Source: Climacteris rufus (taxonomy: Eukaryota; Chordata; Aves; Passeriformes; Climacteridae). Taken from it: DNA of 64,000 nt. The stretch spans positions 110,103 through 174,102 of the forward strand of contig VZRZ01004148.1 in NCBI GenBank assembly GCA_013398175.1. Direction: 5' to 3'. The notes under the pieces were generated by a model. It did no database searches, had not been told where the DNA came from, and saw only the letters and a list, made by a program, of their open reading frames with translations. Every line of letters begins with the position of its first letter. Within the stretch, counting starts at the first letter, position 1. Shown here in pieces: positions 1 to 46,600 of this stretch. Position numbers and translations under genes: made by a program.

Positions 1-2185
1 CCTCCCTTCCTCCCTCCCGCCCGTGTTGCATCAGGCGCTGCCGCTGTCCCCGCGTGCGGCGCCGGGCGAGGCGGGAGCGGGGCCCGTGCCCGTCCTTCCT
101 TCCCATCCCGGCCGCCCTTCCCGGGCCCTGTGCCCGCTGCGGCCCTCCCGGGCAGCTGCTCGGCCGCGGGGACAGCGGCCGGCGCTGGGCAGAACTCGGG
201 CTGAAGAACACGGGCACGGGTACAGCCCTCGGGTGACTTGGCACGCTGAGGCTGGATTTTCGAGGGAGCCCTAGTTCACTTCGCTGTTCGTGAGCCCTGC
301 CTCTTTGCTGCTGTCTTTCATTTTCAGTTCTAATCTGGTGCTAAAATTCGTCTCCGGGGAGCTGGTTCGAAGTTGCGCTGTGAAATTTTGTTTTCTCAGT
401 TGCTCACTGCCCTTCCATGATATTTTGCATTTAAAAATCTGAGATCCTCCTTCATTGCACTTTCAGCCATCTGGAAACAACCTTTTCTATCTGTTCCATA
501 CGGTTTCTCCATTTTGTTACAGCTATTCAAAGTAAATTTTCTTCCCATACTTCATCTTAGATTATTGATATGTTTTTATTGCTGTTACTCCCAAATGCAT
601 GTCGGAGTTGAATACAATTTGCATGACTACTGATTCAAGGTATAATAACATGAAAGTTTTAAATAAAATTTCTCCTGATACTGGTTTATACTGAATTGCT
701 AGAAGAGAAAATGATGCAATATGAGTTACAATTAACATCAGGTTTAGGGGCTTTGGAGACTTTTTTTATTTTGAGAGCCGATGAGTGGCACTAGAGATTT
801 ATTTCAGGAAATTGCATGATTGTGTCAGAAATACTACATATTACAGATGAAACTTATCAAGGAGACAAGCACATTCATCCTACTCATCCCTACTTCGTAC
901 TGTTCATCATGTCTGCTGTGCACTGTGAAAAGTGTAGTAGCCTTTAATGTCATTAGTATTAATTACATAGCCTGCTGCACGTAATACTTGTCATTTTCAA
1001 AGCATTTCCATGTGTGTTATTAAAATACTTACGTGTCTTACTAACATGTTGCATAAGGGATGTCACCCTGAATTTCGCAGATGGATAGCTGAGGGATGAG
1101 AAGAAGAACCTTGACTTACTCTTAATGCCACAAGAAGGGTGTTCAGCTGAGCAGAGGTGAGAGCTAGGGAATTCCTAGCTCCAGTGGTTTGTATTTAGGC
1201 CAGTGTATTAATAGCTTATAGTATCATCTGCCTGGGTAGTTGGAGCGTTGTTCTAGGGGAGATGAAGTGCACAGCACACTGTGGAGGCTGTAACAGGTTA
1301 GGTGCCTTTCAAGCCCTAGAGTACAGGCCTTTAGTTAGTTTGCCTATGCAAAAGCTTACTGTCTTTGTTTGTGCTTCTGAGCAAAGTTAAAGAACACAAG
1401 CTCCTCTGCTTATGCTCAGCAGGCTGGCTCTGGACCAGAGCCAGTGCAGAAACACGGCCAAGTGAGCTGGGAGCTTTGTTTGAGCTGTTGTGTCTTGCCG
1501 TAGAGCATTGAGATCAGAGCAGGTTTGCATCAAGCCCCTTTGAAGGTGGGCAGAGCTGTCTTCCACTCAATGATGTAGCCTAAAAACTTCAATAATTCTT
1601 TTCTTTCTGTAGGCCAATTTTTACTGTCACTGGTGAACTACTTACTCTGAAAACCGTGTGTAAGCTCCCTGCACTTTTCCATGGATAGAGTTTGTTGCTT
1701 TTGAATGGCTAATCTTTTCAGAAACTTTAAATCAGGATAAAAATAGTCTTATCCTTGTTCAGAAAGTACTAGTATATTCAGTAATTGATCTCTGTTGATG
1801 CATGTGTCAGGGCTGGGATGGAGCACATTAGTAATGCTGTTCAATAATTAAAAGCATTTTGGTGACATTCCCTACATATACTGGGGGACAGGACTAATTT
1901 TTCCATACCCTTAGGAAGCAAAGTGTGTTGCTGACACTTGCTGAGCTCACTGCAGATCATTGTGTGCTGGACATTATCAATTTGAAACTGTAAGGATTGC
2001 CAAGAAGCAGCCTCTTGCCTATGAGACTGAACATTGATTTTTTTGTTTCCCTGGACAATCTTACTTGAAGGAGCCAGTTCAGTCATCTGGTCCTGTTGGA
2101 TAAGAGATGGAACTGGTTGGTTGTAACTATGAAAGGTATCTCTCCTGGAAGGAACTTCAGTATCTTTTTCTCTTGTTTTTTCAAG
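1..2185 (+). other. EPRS1: EPRS1 intron 1, with CpG-island edge at its left end
   Basis: Positions 1 to about 250 are strongly GC- and CpG-rich and then give way to AT-rich sequence, as at the downstream edge of a housekeeping promoter CpG island. No ATG-led stretch resembling the known EPRS1 N-terminus followed by a donor is present, so exon 1 (about 16 codons in human) most likely lies just before position 1. The short open frames in the GC-rich part have no family resemblance. The rest of the intron shows nothing recognisable. Confidence 0.7.
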
Positions 2186-38322
<36,137 letters not shown>

Positions 38323-38540
38323 ATCACTAGTGAAAGAACCTTCTCCTTTATCTGTGAATTGAACTTTTTTTAATAAGACTGAAATAGTCCCTTAAACTAA
38401 AATCGGTTTTGTGACTTTTTAAAGAACTCAAAGACAAAGCCATAAACCATAACCTGGCACCCCAATGGTCAGTCTTAGGCTAGCAGTAATTCGCAGACTT
38501 TTCTGTAAACATCTCCAATAATAAACATGTATTGTGAGCT
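38323..38540 (+). terminator. EPRS1: EPRS1 3' UTR with AATAAA polyadenylation signal
   Basis: A canonical AATAAA lies at 38520-38525, about 200 bases after the stop, followed by a GT/T-rich downstream element (tgtgctgtgctggtttctt). Cleavage is expected near 38540. Confidence 0.85.
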
Positions 38541-38839
38541 GTACTGTGCTGTGCTGGTTTCTTCTCTGTTGCTCAGTGGGGAGGAATAGGTATCCTTTGC
38601 TCATGTCTTTTTTCTGTTGATTTTTTTTTTTTTCTGGTGCATATATTTTCTTGTACATTGAGAAAATGCCTGAAAGATTGGAGAGAATGCAGTTTGGCAT
38701 GCTGACATCTACTTTCCAGATAAAACATCTGCTTTTAGTTTTGCCTCCAAATTTTTCAATAGAGACTTGCTGCTAACCTGTAGGCATAGTAATTAGAAAA
38801 CTCCCTCTGAATCCATGTCTTTCAAGGAATATTATCATA

Positions 38840-39380
38840 AAAACATAAAGTCCTAAAGATCATCCAGTTCCAAATCCCTGCTGTGGGCAGGGACACCTTC
38901 CACTAGACCAGGTTGCTCAGCATCCCATCCCACCTGGCCTTGAACACTGTCAAGGATGGGGCATCCACAGCTTCTCTGGGCAACCTGTACTAGTGCCTCA
39001 CTACCTTCACAGTAAAGAATTTCTTCCTAATATCTAATCTAAATTTCCCCTCTTTCAGTTTGAAGCCATTTCCCCTTGTGCTATCGCTACCAGCTCTTGT
39101 AAAAAGTCCCTCTCCTGTTTTCTTGTAGGCTCCTTTTGGTATTGGGAGGTGCTGCTCTAAGATCTCCCCAGAGCCTTCTCCAGGCTGAGCAAGCCCAGCT
39201 CTCAGCCTGTGGTCAAAGGAGAGGTGCTCCAGCCCTCTGAGCACTTTTGTGGCCTCCTCTGGACTTGCTCTAACAGGTCCATGTCTGTCTTGTGCTGGGG
39301 ATCCCAGAGCTGGACACACCACTCCAGGTGGGGTCTCACAAGAGCAGAGGTAGAAGGGGAGAATCACCTCCCAGATTTTC
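38840..39380 (-). mobile_element. CR1 LINE 3'-end copy, about 540 bases
   Basis: On the + strand it reads 'ctgctgtgggcagggacacc', 'tccactagaccaggttgctc', 'cctaatatctaatctaaatt' and 'actccaggtggggtctcaca', the reverse complement of the avian CR1 3' region. It is truncated at its 5' side and lies about 300 bases beyond the EPRS1 polyadenylation site. Confidence 0.92.
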
Positions 39381-42300
39381 ACCCAGCTGTAAAACAAGTT
39401 TGAAAGGCTTTCTTAGATTAAATGCCATGTTGTGGCAAGATGCAGGTGGAGACCATTTCTTGCAGATATCTTCCAAAGCCCTGTTTTTCTTATTTTACAA
39501 ACTGGCCTCTATAGCTGTCTGATAGTGGTACTGCAATGAGTAATGCAAAGGCAATCTGCAGAAAGTTAAGTTCAGTGCTAAAGATATTAGGCCATGGTTA
39601 TATCTACAGCCTGTTTCACAAAACCTTTTCTGCTTTTCCTACACTTCCTAAGTGTTGCTTTAGCAGAGGAGGCTGGATGTTGCAGAGTTACGAAATCAAT
39701 TTAAAAATAACATTAGTTCCTCTCTGAGCACAAGTTTGGCTTTAAAAAAGACAGAGGTGGCCCTGGCACAAAACAGCTTTTGGATGACACACACTTGATT
39801 TATTACTTTTTTTCTCCTGTATGTTTGAAAGCTGTCTACATGAACACCTTTCCCTGGAAAGAGTACAGTGAAAACCTGGCAATTAAAAAGTTGGACCAGT
39901 AAGATCCTCCCCAGACTCTACCTGGAACAACACTACATGGCTGCCTGTTTCCTAAAACCTGTTTTTCTGTAGCAGCCATAGTCTTAAGCATACTGCAGAC
40001 TGAGAGTGCTATTCCTCACTTCTCTGTTTTCAAAGGCATGAAGAATGTTTGCTTTTGCCCAGATTCCTGTGGTCAGTCTTCCTAGTCAAAATTTTGAATA
40101 TTAAAATTTGAGCAAGTGGGCTGTCCAGTTTAGGATCATATGCCATGTGATAATGCCCCAGTTTTTCCACAGAAAAGTGGAAAAATTTTTAAATATTTTA
40201 GATCAGATTGCTCAGAGTGCTTGAAACTTGGAAATTCTCTGTAGTATTCTTTGGATTATGGTTAGTCTTGAAGGGTTTGCTTCAATTGCATTTTAAAATC
40301 ATCGATCTTAAATTCATCTCTGTAGATATTTTCTCAGGTTTAGTAATGAGCAAAGGATTTAGGGAAGGATGTGTCAGTGCATGTGTTTATCTTTGGTTTC
40401 AGTTGGCAAACCGAGACGAGTGGTCCCAAGGTCTCTCTATCCTGGTGTGCTGCCTCTAATGCTGGCTGGGATTGTACTTTGAGAAAGAGGGTGAGAAATA
40501 ACACCAGAATGATGCTTTCACAGCCTGAAATAGGGGGTGACTAAGAGTAGCCTGGAGAGAGATTGGCCACTGCCCCTCTCTGGTGCTGGGGAAGGGGAAA
40601 AGCAGCAACCATCAGCTTCAATATCCTTTAGGCTTAAGAGGCAGGAGTGTGTGCCAAGATTTTTTGGCCAAGCAAACCAGATTTTTAAGAAGAGATGAGC
40701 ACTCTCAGCTCCCACTGAAATGCCCTACACCTGTATTTTAAAAAGGAGATGTGGGAGCTGTTAATAACTGAGAAGAAAGGAAAGGCAAAAGTAAATGCAG
40801 TCTCTGACCTTATTGGTTTGAACAGCCAACCTTCAACCAGTTAACTGGATCAAATTCATGAGTAAACATGTTGACACACTGTTCTTAGAAGTGAGTTGCT
40901 CTGAACCTACAAATGGGTTTGTTTGAAGATGGAGTTTTTACAGAAGGCCATCTCCTTTTTTCCTTTTCTTTTGTTTTTCCCTTACTTTTCCTGAACATGT
41001 TTCTTCCTGATCACACTTCCTGCTTGAAGTGTCTGAAATGTTGATGGCTCACGTGCAGATCTCCCTGTGATGATCTTCCACAGAAAGGTTAATGTTTGCC
41101 TGGGAGAGATAACATCGATTTCAAGTACCCTTTCATCAAATGCACAATCTGAGCAACACGTGAAGCATTATAGAAAAAATTTTCAGACTCTGAGTATACT
41201 GTGTCTGTTAAAAATATATATATATATGAATCAAAATAAAATGCTGCTGTTGATTAAATGATACTGCTTTAATGTTTATAATAGAATTTAAAATTTCATG
41301 CTGTTCTTTAGTTTTTGAATGCTCGTAGATTTGAGTTAAATAGTAAGAGGGGATGTAAGGGAATGTAAGCCTTAGCAGCTACCAGCTCCATATTAAAAAT
41401 AGAGCACAGGTGAACATTTTAGCTCTGCTGCAAAGGGATTGCTTCATTTGGCTCTTGTTTTGGCAATCACAACCTTGTGTTAAGGCAGGAATTTTGAGAG
41501 ATCTGAAGCTTGACTTTGGTCTGTTCCCACTGAAATGAGAATAACTTGAAAAAATTTCTCACTTTTCATGCTCTGTAGTTCAGACAATAAAACAATTATT
41601 TAAACATCACTTCAGTACAAGAAGGAAAAAGAACACTGTAGGGTTGTGTGGAATAGAAGTGGTAGCACAGGTGTGAGATGTTGAAGTGGAGGAAGAGTAA
41701 GTATTAGTTTTTAGTGTTGTAATTAGTTCACTAATTCACCCTTCCAAGGTTAATGGTGTTCTTAAAATGGCAGGAGGAGGGGAACCCTAGAGTTGCAGCT
41801 GCAGTGTGTAGGTAGGCAAATGACCAAATGTTAAAAATTACGTATGTTGGCAGGCAAGACTTCCAACAAACTGGACTTTAAACATAAATAGTTTGGCCGT
41901 TGAAACCCTGTGAGCAAGAACCCAGATGAAAAGTGGGGGTGAATGTTTGTTTTTAACCTAAAGTTAATTCACCTTGGGAAGTCTAAGGCCAGCAGGGACA
42001 GTTGGTCAGCTCAGGTTATCAGTATTATCTCTCCATGGCTGTACTGCATGTAATTTCCTTCCATTCTATCTCCTAACTAACTGTGTGCATATATGTACAC
42101 AGATGGGCATTTTAAATAAAAAGCTGGATCATAAACTTTTCAAGGAAGGCATCTGGGCTTATGGCCTGTACTGGCTGGTGTGCTGTTAGCAGCAGTTTGT
42201 GAGTGTGTGTTAACTGTGGGTACACTTGGAGCTCAACAGGTACTGCAGTGAGTGACAAAAAATATTACTGCTTCAGGATCTTATTCTTTTCCAGACATGG

Positions 42301-42835
42301 CACAAAGTACAAGCCAGGACTTCAGCAGCTCGAATTTCATCCCTCACTGGTTGTGCTTTCTTCAACTCTGACTTCCATGCAGGCATATGAGGATTACTTT
42401 GGGATACTGAGATAGGCAGGGAAATAATAAACAATGTGCTTTGGGTTTATTGTTAAGCTTCAGCTTCCATGTCTACTGGCTGTTTGTTTAGAAAATGGCC
42501 TCAAATTTTCTCCATTTCCATGGGCAACGTTCAAAGTTGTTATATAGTTGTTGTACTAGGTTGCTAAAATGGAAGATCAATTCAGTTGTCTTCAAAGATT
42601 GTTCTGTGGACAATATTTTCAGTGACTTTCACAAGCAGCTCCTGTTTCTTAAAAATAATGTCCACCCAACATGGATTTCAAGTGTCTTCTTCCTCAGGTG
42701 TGTAGTAGGATTTTTTTCAGTACTAAAATTACTGGCAACAGAAATGGCAGAAACAGCCATGAGAGGATAGTTTTGTAAAATAGAGGTCTTTTCTAACCAC
42801 TTAAGATTCTAAACCACCTTCTTAGGTGGGGAGCT

Positions 42836-42859
42836 GCCCAGAGGCTCCCCTCTCTGGGC
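42836..42859. repeat. Short perfect inverted repeat upstream of exon 1a
   Basis: GCCCAGAG and CTCTGGGC form a perfect 8-base stem around an 8-base loop, in a local GC-rich patch about 200 bases before the TATA box at 43063. No function is assigned. Confidence 0.6.
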
Positions 42860-43062
42860 CTTATGCGGTTTTTTAGGACACTGCCACTGTGGAGTAGCAA
42901 GTGCTGATGCTCCCAGTACTCTTCCTTAGCTTATTTTTGGTTTTGTGAGAAAAAAAATCCTCCCAAGGGTGGGACACCTGCAGGACTGGAGCCCTCAGGA
43001 TGTCTTCACTGACAAATCTTACTGAACTGCCCTTTAAACTGATTTATTGTTTTACTGCTTCC

Positions 43063-43070
43063 TATAAAAG
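43063..43070 (+). promoter_or_regulatory. TATA box of the SLC30A10-like exon 1a
   Basis: TATAAAAG is a canonical TATA box, 124 bases before the ATG at 43187. Transcription would be expected to start near 43093, and no ATG occurs between there and the MGRYSG start codon. The surrounding sequence is not a CpG island, unlike the promoter of exon 1b. Confidence 0.6.
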
Positions 43071-43186
43071 TGGCTCCCACATGTGAACAGCACTGACAGG
43101 TAAAGGCAGGATCGCAGGCAGGGAGTTGCTCCTTGCACAGCTCTGTCCTTGCAGATCCTCGGAGCGTGGAGCAGGGAGCGGCAGGA

Positions 43187-43631
43187 ATGGGCCGCTACTC
43201 AGGCCGGAGCAGCCGCCTCATCCTCATGTGCGTGCTGAGCCTTGCCATTTTTGCCGTTGAGATCTCGGTCGCCTACGTGGGGAATTCCCTTTCCTTGGCT
43301 TCAGATGCCTTTGCTGTCCTGTCCCACTTGATCTCCATGATCATTGGGCTGTTCGGCGTCAGGTTCAGCCGCATCAGGTGGCACAAGACCAACACGTTCG
43401 GCTTCAGCCGGGCAGACGTGGTGGGGGCGTTTGGCAACTCCGTCTTTGCCACCGCGCTCATGTTCAGCGTCTTCGTGGAAGCGATCAAGAGGTATATCAA
43501 CCCTCAGAAGACTGAGAAACCGCTGCTCGTCCTCATTATTGGGATTTCAGGTCTGTTCCTCAATGTGTTGAACTACGTTATCTTCATGGAGTGCTGTTAC
43601 TGTCATGCACCCCGCGGAGACACTGAAACAG
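43187..43631 (+). CDS. SLC30A10-like alternative or orphan first exon (exon 1a)
   Basis: This is an intact open exon of 148 codons starting MGRYSGRSSRLILMCV and ending at cag|gtaaag in phase 1. It encodes four ZnT (cation diffusion facilitator) transmembrane segments at about residues 11-30, 36-56, 79-99 and 113-133. By my count 28 of the first 50 residues equal those of the SLC30A10 exon 1 at 56590. ZnT proteins are proton-coupled efflux carriers that bind metal between helices 2 and 5. Here the helix-2 site reads ...SDAFAVLSHLIS, giving Ala43 and His47 where exon 1b has Asn43 and Asp47. No matching exons 2-4 follow before the next gene copy. Since its donor phase matches the shared exon 2 at 57554, splicing there would give a 413-aa protein. 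The alternative is a duplicated gene that lost its 3' exons. The TATA box, start context (G at -3 and +4) and open frame argue for a working exon. Confidence 0.75.
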
Positions 43632-46600
43632 GTAAAGAACCTTGTGTGGCTGCTCTGCCCCTCTATGCTTCTGCTTGGTTATAGAGACCATGTACTGCTT
43701 CTCTGGGATGGGAGAGTAAAACTGAGTTAGTAAAACACTTTTGTTAGCAAGGGTGATGGATTTTATGCCTGAACCCATGCATGTTTCCAGCTATCACCAC
43801 ATGTGTTTATTGGTAAGTAACAGGCATGCAGTTAAAGGGTTGTCTTCCTAAAGTATACAGTGATCTGCAAGAGAAATTTCCTCCCTAATCCACTGGCTGC
43901 CCAAACACAGGACAAAGTGTGCTGCCACCCTAAGGCAATGCTTGTTATGAAATACCTAATCCTGAAATACCAGTCACCCACAATTCCCACTCTCAATATT
44001 TTAGTAATTCTGCTGTTATTTTTATCAGAGTACTGGTTATCTTTTAAGTCGTGTTCACAGCTTGCAGGAGACAAAATAATAGGTAAGGGCAAAAGGAGAT
44101 TCTCAGCCTTTCTTGATTTGGGAATGTGTTGTGAGAATATTTGAATTCTGACTGAAAACACTGTGACTACAGCACTGGAGTATGTATTTTCTGATGTTTG
44201 TTAGCCTGTGCTTGGGAGAGCATGCAGAGGAAAAACTGGCATCCTCTGCTACAGAAATCTTTTGCAGGAGGTTCTGTTCCGTGCACAGAGGTTTGGCCTT
44301 TCAGTTTATTTCTCTTAGCATAGGGTATTTTTCCTAGCATAAGATTAAAAAATTTCTACATTTGGGAGGAGAGACAGGGACTGGTATTTTTATTCCCACA
44401 GAAGCTCTCTCACTTTATTTAATGTAAGATACATGCAAGTCCTTTTTCTTGCTCTGTATATTTTAATATACACATACAGACATATTTCTTAAAACTAGAA
44501 ATATTTCAGTTGAGATAGGAGCCAGATATTTGCAAAGTGTTAAATGAACATGATGGGGTGAAAGCTGAGAGTCTGTCTGAAAAAGCAGCTGCTGTTACGT
44601 ACTGCTCTAGGTGAAGTAAGCTAAGTCATGTTTGACTTTCAAACCAGACAGGGTTTTAGAACTAGAAATTAAAAAATTGTTAGCTTATGTTATAGAGTTT
44701 AATGTGTTTTTTGAAGGACTTAAATTAGAAAATATTTTTGTTCATTATTAAAGATATCTCCAGATTATATTGAAGCTTTAACTTCATTGCTGTTTATCAT
44801 TAAACCAGATGTGTAACTGATTTTGGTGCCTATTTATTTAGATGCCCAACTTTTTAAAATTTGACCTGCTCTTAGACAAAATTTCTGGTGATATGTAATT
44901 ATCCTGGGGGATTTAACAGGCTTTTATGCTGGGAACTTTCAGCAATTGCTGACAAAGTCTCTGTTTATGATTGCTTGGAAAACAGCTTCAGAAACTGTGT
45001 TCCTGGGTGAAGTCAGGGAGGAGGAATGCATCAGCATTTACAGGGGAATTAACTGAAATTAATGGCAACTGCATAGCTAAATTATGTTCTTGCTGGATTT
45101 CCAGGATCCTTCTCCTAATAACTTTCTGGGCCAACACAGCCATCCCTCTCCCTCCAACAGTCTCATGTCCAAATATTTGGGAACTCAATTTGCTTTCAAC
45201 TGAATTTCAGTTGCATGAGCCAGGGATGAAATTGTACCATTCCATAAATATAATGTGTAGATTTGTTGCCTCTCTGTTTCTGGTATGGTGAAACTTCTTT
45301 GCTTGCAGTAGTACTTGCAGGCAAGATAATGCCATTTTATACTGTTGAGGGAAAGCTCCTTTTTTCTGGACTTAATTTTGTAATTCCCACTTAGGTAAAA
45401 TTTCACATTTATTTTCTCTAATTCTCTCTAAATACAACCTGAGTGGGGTTTTTATTACATTTCTTTCAAAAGAAATGCTATTGCCCAGATAGCTGTACTG
45501 TGAAAAGTATACTTACATGCGTTATATGTATTTTAAGTACGTATTAAAAAAAACGAAAAAAGAGGGATTCCATGTCTCTGTCTCTTGTCACCCTGCATAT
45601 GGAGAAAATATGCTCTTTTCTGGAGCTGAAAGTCGAGGAGAATTTGCCAGTGCATCATTAGCAGAAATTCAAGCAGGTGCACATGGTCTCTGAGTGCTGC
45701 AGGTGCAGTCCAGCTGTCCACAGGCCACACCTTTGGTGACACCTGGGCAGTCTCCCGACATCAGTGCTGGTTTGCTGGAAAGAAAAGGTTTGTAGAGTAG
45801 CCCTGTGCCTCTTAGGCTTCCTAGGGAAAGGGGACAATTGCCTTCCTATCTCTATTCCCCAGGGAAGGAATGGATTTAAACAGGCCTCTCCTCTCTTGTA
45901 TATGATTATTTGCACCACTTTGAAAAAAATAAGGTAAAAACTGAAGAGAGCAGGTCAGTCAGCCGTAGTACATCTGCGCTGTACTGTGGGTGCTGAGGGC
46001 AGCAGGAGCATCTAAACCCACTGAAGCAAATTCTTCCATGTGTATTAGAGCCTCAGTTGTTCACTACATCCAGCAGTTCATCTCCTTCCTCTGTTGCATC
46101 AGGGATGGAAAAATTAGCTGGAGGGTTTCCTGGATGCTGCTGTCAATGAGGAGAGGGTGAAATGTGTCTATAATGAGCCTGGTGGACTCTGAGCAATGGG
46201 TTTACAGGAGGCAACCCAGCTCTCCATCCTTTTCCCTTGTTCTACTTTTGTGCTCCTCATGTATCTCCTTGCAACATCTACTCCTTAGGTTCTCATCTTA
46301 ATAAAAGTATTCTTGTTGAGCAAGCGTAAATGTGGTTTTTTTCTAAGTTGCCATCCCTGCTTACCCTTGGCTCAGTTTATTTTGCTTCTCATCCCATACG
46401 CTTCAATCCCTCACCCTTCATTTTTCTGGTTATTTTGCTCTATGTCCTACTCCTTAAGTCTTCATCTGCTGTCATTCCCCTTTGTCTTTCACTCTCAGTT
46501 GTTCAAATTCCTGCCTGTCCTCTCCACCAGCTCTAAGCACTTGTTTCTTCCCATCAGACTGAATTATGGTCTCTGTCCTCTAGGTCCATCTCTGCACTTG

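Larger units (their letters stand above)
38541..43062. other. Intergenic region between EPRS1 and the SLC30A10 locus
   Basis: Apart from the CR1 copy listed separately, this AT-rich interval has a small AT repeat (about 41215-41227) and short unsupported open frames. No gene is recognised. Confidence 0.8.

Noticed and set aside
23..274. Open frames in the GC-rich start of the window, considered as EPRS1 exon 1
   Set aside because: The translation does not resemble the EPRS1 N-terminus and no fitting donor in phase 1 follows. GC content alone keeps the frames open.
38990..39397. A 135-codon minus-strand frame downstream of EPRS1
   Set aside because: Same explanation: it covers the 38840-39380 CR1 copy.
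43147..43154. Acceptor-like ccttgcag just upstream of the exon 1a ATG, suggesting an upstream non-coding exon
   Set aside because: The nearby TATA box with suitable spacing explains the exon more simply. It is not excluded and is noted as a refutation route for the promoter claim.
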